This document shows, one piece after another, positions 7,522-14,968 of a DNA stretch of 15,122 nt. Every line of letters starts with the position of its first letter. Within the stretch, counting starts at the first letter, position 1. The position numbers and the translations under genes were made by a program. The stretch covers positions 1-15,122 of the forward strand of contig NHDJ01000017.1 in the NCBI GenBank assembly GCA_002167265.1, read 5' to 3'. This stretch comes from Verrucomicrobia bacterium TMED56 (GTDB lineage Bacteria > Verrucomicrobiota > Verrucomicrobiia > Opitutales > Seribacteraceae). The notes below the pieces were generated by a model. The model was not told where the DNA came from, searched no databases, and worked only from the letters and a program-made list of their open reading frames with translations.

Positions 7522-8322
7522 TCAGGTGGATTGAAAAGTGAGAATTTGTTCGCTGGTCTTTCCAAACCGACGTTCTCTAGAAAGGTAATTTCGCAACGCA
7601 TCCAAAAAAGCGGAGCGGTCAAAGTCGGGCCAATGAAGGGGGGAAACGAAGATCTCCGCATAGGCTGCCTGAAGAAGTAAGAAATTACTCAGCCTAAATT
7701 CTCCTGAAGTTCGAATGATAAGATCTGGATCAGGAAGGTCGCGAGTCTCCAAGTACTGAGCAAAATCTGACCATTCCAGTTTTTGGTCACCAGTTTGACT
7801 TGCTTGAGAGAAAGAATTCACTGCGTTGAGTACTTCCTGTCTGCTTCCGTAATTGAGGGCCAGCGTTAGATTCCAGTCCTGATTGTCCTTCGTTTTTTCA
7901 ATTGTTTCAGACACAATACGGCGGGCAAACTCGGGTAGACCATTAAGGTCGCCTATGGCACGTAGCTTAATACCATCTCGCATCATTGCATTCAGTTCCC
8001 TTTTTAGAAATTCCTCCAGTAGTTTCATGAGTCCAGATTTCTCTTCTTCTGGTCGGTTTTGGTTCTCCGCACTAAAAGCGTAAAGTGTAATGTAAGGCAC
8101 CCCAATTTCTCGAGCAGCATTTACCACACTGCGTACATTTTCAACCCCATTACGATGACCAAACAAGCGGGGCCTTTTTCTTGCACGAGCCCATCTACCA
8201 TTCCCATCCATGATGATTGCAACATGTCGGGGAAGTTTCTTTTTTTCTTCAACTGTGAAAATTTCTTTTGTCACAAAATTTATCTCAACGGGTTCAAGGC
8301 GAATTGACAACGAGGAAAGCAT
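7522..8322 (-). CDS. uppS: Undecaprenyl diphosphate synthase (cis-prenyltransferase)
   Basis: UppS adds isopentenyl units to farnesyl diphosphate to make the C55 lipid carrier used for peptidoglycan and surface polysaccharides. The 266 residues contain the family's motifs: IIMDGNGRWA with catalytic D39, the FGHRNG segment (54-59), LYAFSAENQNRP (80-91), RTSGEFRLSNFL (204-215) and YAEI with E223. The start at 8322 is supported by AGGA (complement of 8331-8334), 8 nt upstream. An in-frame GTG at 8274 would give a shorter N-terminus and is less well supported. It is the first gene of the minus-strand operon. A weak promoter candidate lies inside the divergent PCD gene. Confidence 0.97.
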   Translation of the reverse strand: MLSSLSIRLEPVEINFVTKEIFTVEEKKKLPRHVAIIMDGNGRWARARKRPRLFGHRNGVENVRSVVNAAREIGVPYITLYAFSAENQNRPEEEKSGLMKLLEEFLKRELNAMMRDGIKLRAIGDLNGLPEFARRIVSETIEKTKDNQDWNLTLALNYGSRQEVLNAVNSFSQASQTGDQKLEWSDFAQYLETRDLPDPDLIIRTSGEFRLSNFLLLQAAYAEIFVSPLHWPDFDRSAFLDALRNYLSRERRFGKTSEQILTFQST

Positions 8323-8340
8323 TCCCTAGTTCCTGAATTT

Positions 8341-8625
8341 ATGTCAATAATCTTATCAAATGAAGAAATTACTAACAAACTAGAAGAATTGGCGGATTGG
8401 AAATGGACAGATGATCGTTTGAAAAAAAGTTTCCGGTTTACAAATTTTCGTGAAGCAATGGCTTTTTTGATAAGAGTATCATATGAGGCAGAGGAATTAA
8501 ATCATCATCCAGAAATATATTCCTGTTATAACCAAGTTGAACTTTCTCTCAATACGCATGATGCAGGCGGTAAAGTGACCGCCATGGATTTTGACCTTGC
8601 TGCACTGATCGACCAGATCAGTTAA
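8341..8625 (+). CDS. Pterin-4a-carbinolamine dehydratase family protein
   Basis: A 94-residue protein with the full family pattern: EELNHHPEIY (51-60) with the active-site His pair H55-H56, Y63, H73 in SLNTHDAGG, and D83/D85 in the TAMDFDLA segment. PCD dehydrates 4a-hydroxytetrahydrobiopterin, recycling the cofactor of aromatic amino acid hydroxylases. Many bacteria carry PCD-like proteins without such a hydroxylase, where the role is unclear and may involve molybdopterin or another pterin. No hydroxylase is seen in this window. It is divergent from uppS. A perfect TTGACA at 8304-8309 is followed only by a poor -10 (TAGTTC, 8327-8332), which would give an almost leaderless mRNA. No Shine-Dalgarno lies close to the ATG. 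Confidence 0.93.
   Translation: MSIILSNEEITNKLEELADWKWTDDRLKKSFRFTNFREAMAFLIRVSYEAEELNHHPEIYSCYNQVELSLNTHDAGGKVTAMDFDLAALIDQIS
8350..8378 (-). promoter_or_regulatory. Weak promoter candidate for the uppS operon
   Basis: On the minus strand, TTGTTA (8373-8378) and TAAGAT (8350-8355) are separated by 17 bp. Each box matches four of six consensus bases. The expected transcript would start about 20-25 nt before the uppS ATG. The site lies inside the divergent PCD coding region, which would be needed because only 18 bp separate the two start codons. Such weak matches are common in AT-rich DNA. Confidence 0.25.
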
Positions 8626-8908
8626 GCAAGATTCAGCCTTATTTCTTTTTTGTGTACGATCTATATTAGAGGTTCTATTTCGATTAGATCGTTAAGTAGA
8701 GATGGCTTGGTAAGCAAAATCATCTGTAAAGATGAAAAGAACATTTAAAGGTTTTGCCGCGAAAGTAAGTACTCAGGCAAAGTCAAGTCAGGATAAAGGT
8801 TAATATATTTGGAAGAATTTCTTATTTTGAGCGTTAACCGATTTCCCTTGGCAATTGGAAAATCGACTATGAAATGGATTCGATGAAAACAGTAAGAAAT
8901 TCTATTTA
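8626..8908. other. 283-bp intergenic gap with an inverted repeat
   Basis: No gene is supported between the PCD gene and the MFS-acyltransferase gene. An 8-bp perfect inverted repeat, ACGATCTA (8656-8663) with TAGATCGT (8685-8692), has a 21-nt spacer and no T-run after it, so it is not a standard terminator. It could be an operator or chance. I see no convincing -35/-10 pair or Shine-Dalgarno before the ATG at 8909. Confidence 0.35.
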
Positions 8909-11407
8909 ATGACTGCATTTTCAGGAGACAGGTCATTTAGAGTTGTTTGGCCCCTTATGGTTTCGCAGACAATTGGTGCTTTCAATGACAATGCGATGAA
9001 GGCCATGCTTCCTTTGATGGCAGCCGTGCAATTTGGCAAGGCAAGCATGGACACGGTCAATCAACAAGTCTCTGTTCTTTTAATTATACCTTTTGTAATT
9101 TTCGCTCCGATCGCGGGATGGGTTACGGATCGCTTTTCCAAAAAAAAGGTTATCCAATATGCTTTATTGGGACAGCTGCTTGGTCTGGGACTTTTAGGAA
9201 CGGCTTTATATTCCAAGAGCCTTGATTTTTCTTTAGCAGGTTTTTTTATTCTATCCGTTCAGTCAGCTTTTTTTTCCCCTGCCAAAAAAGGAATCCTTAA
9301 AGAGCTAATAGGTACACATAGACTAGCAAAGGCAGTAGGTTTTATGGAAATGCTGGCTATGGTTGGTATACTTGGTGGGGCATTTTTTGGGGCTATTGCT
9401 TTTGATCAAATGGTTGAGAGGCAGGGAGGATGGGGAGCTTCGTTGTTCGTCTGTGGATTAATCTCCTTGCTCGCCTTTTTCTCGTGGGTTATATCCTGGC
9501 CGATTCCGGAGACAAAGGTAGTTGGGAGTAAACCATTCAATCCGAAAGTCATGGTAAATCATTTCCAAGACTTGATTTATTTACTGAGTCGAAAAAAATT
9601 GAGATATGCCGCTTTGGGAGATGCATGGTTTTGGGGCGTGGGCGGATTTTTCTACTTGGTATTAGTAAAACTTGCAGGAGAAGTTGTGACTGGTGAGGTG
9701 GGTATGGGAAAGCTTTACGGGTACTGGTTTTTATTGCTGGGGGTAGGTATCATGGTAGGAAGTCTGTTTGTTGCTTATTTGAACCGTGGGCGAATCGAGA
9801 TTGGCTTATCAGCAATCGGTGCGACTGGGATGTCACTTGTTTTTTTAGGATTCTGCCTCTGCAATCCGTTATCTAAAGTTTTTGAAGTATTATGCCTGAG
9901 TTTGGGTTTTTTTGGTGCACTTTTCTTTGTTCCACTTAATGGTTATATTCAAGATCGGGCTGAAGAAAATGAACGGGGTAGGGTGTTGGCTGCTTCTAAT
10001 CTGCTAACACAGATTACGGGTATTTTACTGATTGCCCTACATGCTTACCTTTCAAATGTGCTTGGAATGAGTGCCAGGCAGGAGTTTTTGGTTATTTTGA
10101 TCCCATCCTTCTTCATAGGTCTTATAACCATAAGATTTTTGCTTGAGGATTTTTTCCGCGTTTTATTTCACATTCTATTACGAATTTTCTACAGAATAAC
10201 TGTCGTGGGGATGGAGAATTTCCCTAAAGAAGGTGGATGTTTGTTGGTTAGCAATCATTTATCCTATGCAGATCCAGTATTTATTGGGTCCGCTTTCCCA
10301 AGAAAAATTCGATACTTGGCTTATTCTGGCTTGGCCAATTCCAACATCATGAGGTTTGTTTTCCGCTTGACCGAGACTCTTACCGTTTCTCCCGATAAAT
10401 CCCTTCAAAGCATTAGGGAATCCATAAAAAGACTCAAGGAAGGGATTCCCCTCTGTGTTTTTGCTGAAGGTGGTATTTCACGTACTGGAATGGTACTTCC
10501 TTTTATGCGAGGTCCCATTGTTTTGGGGATTAAAGCGGGGGTACCAGTAATTCCCGTTCATTTGGATGGTGTTTGGGGATCAATTTTCAGTATGGATAGG
10601 GGGAAGTTTTTTAAGAAGTTACCAAACTCTTTTCCATTTAGGGTAACTGTGAGAGTTGGAAAACCCATAAGTCAACATGAGATGAAACAAGCTACATGCC
10701 AAAATGCGGTCATGGAACTTGGTAGAGAATCTTGGGCAGAACGATCAAGTATGAAATTTAATTACGAGGATTTTGTGAAGAATCATTTGTTTAAGAAAAA
10801 GAAGGGAGTTTTTTACAGGGGTAAAAACGGATCGGAAATCTCACATTTTGATTTTTTAAAGATGGTTCATGAATCCAAAACTGATCCCAAGTTACCTGTC
10901 CTTCTAAAAGGTTGGATCAATGAGATTAGGGAAGTGATTTCGGGGGATCATTTCCAAGCTCAAATTATTTTTCATAATTGGATGAGAATGAAGGAAACCC
11001 ATTTTTGGGATTACAAGAAATTAAGGATAGAAAAATCTCCGCAGGATTGGGCTAAGCATTGGATTCCCTGGTCAGGTGTTCTATGGGGTCGGACGATTCA
11101 AGATAACGGCAATGCTTTTCTTATAATATCTGAGGATGCACACATTAAAGATCCAGTTATTACTCTATCCGGGATGGTTACAAAACGGAACGGTTTGGTT
11201 TCGATTAATGCTTTAAGTGATGGACCAAAATACCTTAAGGATACTGATAGTAATCAAAAGATTTATAAAGAAAATACATTGGGACGACTGATTGTAGGAT
11301 ATAACTCCTATGTTAAGGAGGATAATTATTATATTAGAGGATTTCAAGATGAGGAAAAGATTAATGTCCAAGACATAGATGAGGATGGTTTTCTAATACC
11401 TGACTAA
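8909..11407 (+). CDS. MFS transporter (LplT-like) fused to a PlsC-type acyltransferase, with a degenerate C-terminal domain
   Basis: An 832-residue fusion. Residues 1-415 form an MFS transporter resembling the lysophospholipid flippase LplT: AFNDNAM (24-30), about 11-12 membrane segments and a DRFSKKK loop (74-80). Residues about 425-600 form a glycerophospholipid acyltransferase domain with NHLSYAD (H450, D455, the HX4D catalytic pair), FAEGGISRTG (518-527) and VPVIPVHLDG (545-554). In known relatives this pair is often followed by an acyl-ACP synthetase (Aas), so the protein imports lysophospholipid and re-acylates it. Here residues about 610-832 keep only echoes of that domain: TLGRLIVG (790-797) and DIDEDGFL (822-829). 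The ATP-binding loop (SSGTTG-like) is absent, so acyl activation is probably lost. The start has no Shine-Dalgarno but aligns well with the transporter N-terminus. Confidence 0.85.
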   Translation: MTAFSGDRSFRVVWPLMVSQTIGAFNDNAMKAMLPLMAAVQFGKASMDTVNQQVSVLLIIPFVIFAPIAGWVTDRFSKKKVIQYALLGQLLGLGLLGTALYSKSLDFSLAGFFILSVQSAFFSPAKKGILKELIGTHRLAKAVGFMEMLAMVGILGGAFFGAIAFDQMVERQGGWGASLFVCGLISLLAFFSWVISWPIPETKVVGSKPFNPKVMVNHFQDLIYLLSRKKLRYAALGDAWFWGVGGFFYLVLVKLAGEVVTGEVGMGKLYGYWFLLLGVGIMVGSLFVAYLNRGRIEIGLSAIGATGMSLVFLGFCLCNPLSKVFEVLCLSLGFFGALFFVPLNGYIQDRAEENERGRVLAASNLLTQITGILLIALHAYLSNVLGMSARQEFLVILIPSFFIGLITIRFLLEDFFRVLFHILLRIFYRITVVGMENFPKEGGCLLVSNHLSYADPVFIGSAFPRKIRYLAYSGLANSNIMRFVFRLTETLTVSPDKSLQSIRESIKRLKEGIPLCVFAEGGISRTGMVLPFMRGPIVLGIKAGVPVIPVHLDGVWGSIFSMDRGKFFKKLPNSFPFRVTVRVGKPISQHEMKQATCQNAVMELGRESWAERSSMKFNYEDFVKNHLFKKKKGVFYRGKNGSEISHFDFLKMVHESKTDPKLPVLLKGWINEIREVISGDHFQAQIIFHNWMRMKETHFWDYKKLRIEKSPQDWAKHWIPWSGVLWGRTIQDNGNAFLIISEDAHIKDPVITLSGMVTKRNGLVSINALSDGPKYLKDTDSNQKIYKENTLGRLIVGYNSYVKEDNYYIRGFQDEEKINVQDIDEDGFLIPD

Positions 11408-11442
11408 GCTTATTCGATCGAAGCTTTTCCTTTATCTTTGGT

Positions 11443-11462
11443 TGTGATAATATTTCATCACA
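11443..11462. promoter_or_regulatory. Inverted repeat in the nrnA leader
   Basis: In the 76-bp gap before nrnA, TGTGAT (11443-11448) and ATCACA (11457-11462) form a perfect 6-bp inverted repeat with an 8-bp spacer, ending 21 nt before the nrnA ATG. The left arm also contains an extended -10-like TGTGATAAT (TGnGATAAT), but no good -35 is seen. It could be an operator, an mRNA hairpin near the ribosome site, or chance. A nearby 10-bp palindrome, TTCGATCGAA, lies at 11413-11422. Confidence 0.3.
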
Positions 11463-11483
11463 TTGCTTAGTTAACTTTTACAT

Positions 11484-12482
11484 ATGACAAATTTCCTTCC
11501 AGAATCTAATGCTTTTAACAATCTACTTCGTGATTTGCAGGGTTCTTCCGTGCTGGTGCTTGGGCATCGTCGACCTGATGGTGATTGCATCGGTTCTCAG
11601 GTTGCAATGACCCGGATATTGCGAAGTTTAGGAATTGATGCGGTGGCGGTTAACCAAGACCCTATTCCGAGAACATTGGAAAAGTTTGTTGGGGACACGC
11701 CTTTTTTAAATCCTAGTGAAGTGGAGGCGGGAGTTTTTAAGATTATTACCGTGGACTGTGCAGACCATGCTAGGGTAGGAGAGGAATTAAAAGAAAAGTT
11801 CCCTGCTGTATTTCTGAATATTGATCATCATGTTTCAAATACGAAATTTGCTGAGCACAACTTTATTTTTTCAGATGCCTCTGCCACTGGAGAAATTTTG
11901 GCAAAATTATTTTTTGATTCTAGTTATGAGATCGATAAAATCTCGGCAGAAGCATTATATCTTGGTATTTGTACGGACACAGGTCAGTTTTGTTATTCCG
12001 GGACAAATGCTGTAGTTTTTGAGATATGCCGAAAACTTTGTGAGGCTGGGTGTGAACCTGCGGATGTGGCACATGAATTATATGAAAGAGAGAAACCCGG
12101 TCGGATCCAATTACTGCAAAAGTTCTTAGCCAGTTTTAAAATGGAACTTGATAATCGAGTATGTATCGGGAATGTTCGACAGAAATTTTATGATGAAACG
12201 GGAACAAAACCTGAAGATGCGGAAAGTTTTGTCGATTATGCCAGATCCCTGGAAGGTGTTGAGATTGGAGTTCTTGTGGAAGATAGAAACGGTATGTTAA
12301 AAGGAAGTCTTCGGGCAAAGCATAAAAAGTATCGGGTAGATTTGTTGGCCAAAAACTTTTCAGGCGGTGGACATGCTTGTGCTGCCGGGTTCAATATGGA
12401 ACTTCCTTTTAATGATTTTTACCCAAAGCTTGTAGATGCAATTGAAACACATCTCGAAAAAGTGGAAGGAGGAAGATTGTAG
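11484..12482 (+). CDS. nrnA: DHH/DHHA1 phosphoesterase, NrnA-type nanoRNase/pAp phosphatase
   Basis: NrnA degrades 2-5 nt RNA fragments to mononucleotides and dephosphorylates pAp. The 332-residue protein shows the family's motifs in order: [12 protein letters not shown] (H28, D32, D34), VDCAD (D91), NIDHHVSN with the DHH triad at 114-116, and CTDTGQF (D165), which together bind two Mn2+ ions. The C-terminal DHHA1 domain has GGGHACAAG (294-302), which binds the substrate. It is followed directly by truB, with the TAG stop abutting the ATG. In many bacteria this gene sits in the nusA-infB-rbfA-truB-ribF neighbourhood, which fits. The start lacks a clear Shine-Dalgarno, but later in-frame starts would remove motif I or shorten the N-terminus. 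Confidence 0.92.
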   Translation: MTNFLPESNAFNNLLRDLQGSSVLVLGHRRPDGDCIGSQVAMTRILRSLGIDAVAVNQDPIPRTLEKFVGDTPFLNPSEVEAGVFKIITVDCADHARVGEELKEKFPAVFLNIDHHVSNTKFAEHNFIFSDASATGEILAKLFFDSSYEIDKISAEALYLGICTDTGQFCYSGTNAVVFEICRKLCEAGCEPADVAHELYEREKPGRIQLLQKFLASFKMELDNRVCIGNVRQKFYDETGTKPEDAESFVDYARSLEGVEIGVLVEDRNGMLKGSLRAKHKKYRVDLLAKNFSGGGHACAAGFNMELPFNDFYPKLVDAIETHLEKVEGGRL

Positions 12483-13211
12483 ATGGCATTACAAGATCCG
12501 TCTTTTGAGGGAATTTTACTCGTTGATAAACCATCCGGGATAACTTCCCATGATATTGTCGATCGGTTGCGACGAAAATTGAGGATGAAGAAAATTGGTC
12601 ATGCCGGAACACTTGATCCTTTGGCTACTGGTCTAATGATCATGCTAATTGGTAAGGCAACAAAAGTTTCTCAGTTCCTGATTAGCTTGGACAAATCATA
12701 TGAGGGTACCTTTAAGCTTGGAGTTGAAACAGAGAGTCAGGATTCAGATGGTGAAGTGGTAGATGAACGAGAATTGCCTTCAGAATTGAGTGAAAAAGAA
12801 ATCAAGGAGGTGATGAAAGAGTTTCTTGGAGATCAATATCAAACGCCACCGATGTTTTCAGCAAAGAAGATTGACGGAGTGCCCCTTTACAAAATAGCTC
12901 GCAAAGGAAAGACGGTTGAACGAGAACCTCGGTTTATTAGAATTAATAATTTAACTCTCAATAAATGGACTACTCCTTTTGGGCAATTTTTTATGGATTG
13001 CAGTAAAGGAACTTATGTCCGCACAGTTTTTCACGATTTGGGTCAGAAACTTGGTTTTGGCGGACATTTAACTGCCTTACGGAGAACCAAAATAGATCAG
13101 TTTTCTATTGAAGGCGTGAATACTTTGGAAGAAATTGAACAGATGGGAACGGCTGAACTACAATCATTATTGATTCCAGTGCATAAGGCAGTTCCTGCAC
13201 ATGCATTTTAA
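12483..13211 (+). CDS. truB: tRNA pseudouridine-55 synthase
   Basis: TruB makes the pseudouridine at position 55 in the T loop of nearly all elongator tRNAs. The 242 residues contain [13 protein letters not shown] (12-24), the catalytic motif GTLDPLATG with D45, [10 protein letters not shown] (71-80), [13 protein letters not shown] (120-132), CSKGTYVRT (173-181) and RRT (200-202). The length suits a form with a short or missing C-terminal PUA domain. The start codon directly follows the nrnA stop. A strong AGGAGG (12467-12472), about 10 nt upstream and inside nrnA, supports it. ribF begins 3 nt after the truB stop. Confidence 0.97.
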   Translation: MALQDPSFEGILLVDKPSGITSHDIVDRLRRKLRMKKIGHAGTLDPLATGLMIMLIGKATKVSQFLISLDKSYEGTFKLGVETESQDSDGEVVDERELPSELSEKEIKEVMKEFLGDQYQTPPMFSAKKIDGVPLYKIARKGKTVEREPRFIRINNLTLNKWTTPFGQFFMDCSKGTYVRTVFHDLGQKLGFGGHLTALRRTKIDQFSIEGVNTLEEIEQMGTAELQSLLIPVHKAVPAHAF

Positions 13212-13214
13212 ATT

Positions 13215-14165
13215 ATGGGGGTTTTTTCCTCGATCGAAACACTTGACCGAGATTGCACTCTGCCGGTCAATCTATCCTTAGGGATGTTTGATGGTGTACA
13301 TGTGGGGCATCAGCAGGTTCTTGAATCAGCAGTTACACATGCCCGGAGAAGTAAAGGATATGCAGTCGCCTTCACTTTTCCTTGTCATCCCGCTAAATAC
13401 CTGCGACCTGAGCGTGCCCCACCATTGCTGATGAGCCCAAGGGAAAAGGTAATTATGCTGGAGTCTTTCGGTATAGATCATGTGATTTTGCGTAAATTTG
13501 ATGATGAGCTTGCAGAGATTCCAGCGGCTGAATTCCCTACTTTTTTAAAGGACAGGATTTCTTCTCTCCACAGCATGAGCGTTGGGCGGAATTTCAGATT
13601 TGGAAAGGGGAGGGAAGGGGATTCTTCCTTTTTAAAAAAAATCGGAGAGTCAATCGGTCTTTCAGTTACAGTAGTAGAATCCAAAGTTACAAGAGGTAAT
13701 ATTGTGAGTAGTTCACGCATACGTGAGGCACTTGGAATTGGAGATATCGAAAAAGTTAATGACATGCTTGGTAGAGAATACCTCATAACAGGCGAAGTTT
13801 TTTCGGGAAAAAAAATGGGGCGCTCAATTGGTTTCCCCACCATGAATCTTGATTGGAACCCAGAAGCATTGCCTGCATATGGTGTTTATGCAGGAATTGT
13901 TAAGCACCGGAAATTTGAAAAAAATTTACCCGCGGTTGCGAATTATGGATTACGTCCTACCCTCGAGCATAAAGCCTCCACCCCCAAGCTGGAAATTCAT
14001 TCACTTATCGATTTGGATACTGAGATTTGGGGTTGCGGTTCTAAAATTGAAATGGCACTCCAACACTTCATACGACCTGAAAAGAAATTCGACACGGTGG
14101 ATGACCTTAAAACTCAGATCAACATAGACAAAGAAAAAGCAAAGGAGTTAGTCCTGCCTTTCTAA
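13215..14165 (+). CDS. ribF: Bifunctional riboflavin kinase / FMN adenylyltransferase
   Basis: RibF phosphorylates riboflavin to FMN and then adenylates FMN to FAD. The adenylyltransferase half has GMFDGVHVGH (23-32), the GRNFRFGKGREG segment (124-135) and SSSRIR (165-170), the nucleotidyltransferase motifs. The kinase half has GRSIGFPTMNL (202-212), YGVYAG (222-227), the NYGLRPT segment (243-249) and the LEIHS segment with the catalytic glutamate (E260). The length of 316 is typical. It lies 3 nt after truB and is the last gene of the operon. Its stop overlaps by 4 nt with the end of the convergent glycosylase gene. Confidence 0.97.
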   Translation: MGVFSSIETLDRDCTLPVNLSLGMFDGVHVGHQQVLESAVTHARRSKGYAVAFTFPCHPAKYLRPERAPPLLMSPREKVIMLESFGIDHVILRKFDDELAEIPAAEFPTFLKDRISSLHSMSVGRNFRFGKGREGDSSFLKKIGESIGLSVTVVESKVTRGNIVSSSRIREALGIGDIEKVNDMLGREYLITGEVFSGKKMGRSIGFPTMNLDWNPEALPAYGVYAGIVKHRKFEKNLPAVANYGLRPTLEHKASTPKLEIHSLIDLDTEIWGCGSKIEMALQHFIRPEKKFDTVDDLKTQINIDKEKAKELVLPF

Positions 14166-14968
14166 TCATAAGATAATTTTTGTAAAGTCGGACACCAGCA
14201 ACTGGTTCGCCCACCAATTTCTTCTCTTACCAAAGGAATCTTTGCTTTAGGACAATATCCTCCATCCTTCCAACGAACATGAAAAAGCCAGCCTCGAGGT
14301 GGATCACCACCATGTTCCCCCACGGATTTCATTGCACCTCTTGCAACAAATTTTATTTGATTAAATATTTTTAAGGTTTGTTCTCGGCTCATTTGCCCTG
14401 CTCTTAGGGCCGGATGTATTTCTGCACGCCAAAGAACTTCATCTGCCATCCAATTACCCATACCCTGAAAATATCTTTGGTCTAGAAGAAGGGCTTTCAT
14501 TGGTCGCTTGGCGTGCCGCTCACATGCCTTTAGCAGGAAAGATAAAGTGAATTCAGGATCAAGCATTGATACTGGAAGATTTGCCCACCATTCCGGAGGG
14601 ATTGTTCCAATATGGAGTCTTAGTCTGCCAAATTGCCTTGGATCCCGAAAGACTAGTACTTTACAACTTTGAAAAATAACTAAGGCGTCATGTTTCTGGC
14701 AGGTGTAAGATGGTGTATCAGAAGTTAAGTTTCCAGTCATACCCAAGTGCAAACCTAGCCATCGATTTCCACTTAATTGAAATAACATTTGCTTTCCATG
14801 TGTGGACGAACTAAGCAGTTTGGCTCCAGTTAATTCTCTGACTAGTTGCTTACGCGAGAGATCACGGAATACACGGGATTTAGGATGAACATGAACTTTC
14901 TTAATGAATTTACCCAAACCGATATCCCATTGTCTGCAGGCAAAGGCGACTTCAGCAAGTTCAGGCAT
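14162..14968 (-). CDS. Fpg/Nei-family DNA glycosylase with a degenerate zinc finger
   Basis: Formamidopyrimidine-DNA glycosylases remove oxidised bases such as 8-oxoguanine and nick the strand. The 268-residue protein starts MPELAEV, giving the catalytic N-terminal proline (P2), E3 and E6. It also has the conserved lysine in HGK (K59), the void-filling triad of Fpg enzymes (M77, R111 and F113 in DPRQFGRL), and GMGNWMADE (N172). The C-terminal finger keeps the DNA-contacting arginine in GGRTS (R254), but of the usual CxxC...CxxC only the first cysteine of each pair remains (C239 in CPKA, C259 in CPTL). A zincless finger, as in NEIL1-type enzymes, is plausible. The ATG overlaps the preceding menD-like end by 8 nt. 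I leave the symbol empty because mutM and nei types cannot be separated safely. Confidence 0.88.
   Translation of the reverse strand: MPELAEVAFACRQWDIGLGKFIKKVHVHPKSRVFRDLSRKQLVRELTGAKLLSSSTHGKQMLFQLSGNRWLGLHLGMTGNLTSDTPSYTCQKHDALVIFQSCKVLVFRDPRQFGRLRLHIGTIPPEWWANLPVSMLDPEFTLSFLLKACERHAKRPMKALLLDQRYFQGMGNWMADEVLWRAEIHPALRAGQMSREQTLKIFNQIKFVARGAMKSVGEHGGDPPRGWLFHVRWKDGGYCPKAKIPLVREEIGGRTSCWCPTLQKLSYD

Noticed and set aside
8732..8803. A 23-codon plus-strand frame (MKRTFKGFAAK...) in the gap before the MFS gene
   Set aside because: No Shine-Dalgarno, no recognised family and a length easily reached by chance; conservation in relatives would be needed to call it.
8745..8936. Minus-strand frame of 63 codons across the gap and the MFS gene start
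   Set aside because: It overlaps the well-supported MFS start on the other strand and has no ribosome site or recognisable sequence.
11406..11426. Rho-independent terminator after the MFS-acyltransferase gene
   Set aside because: The stem is only six AT-rich base pairs, overlaps the stop codon, and is followed by just four T residues.
11443..11462. Possible CRP site (TGTGA...TCACA)
   Set aside because: The spacing between TGTGA and TCACA is 10 bp rather than the 6 bp of CRP sites, so only a generic inverted repeat is claimed.
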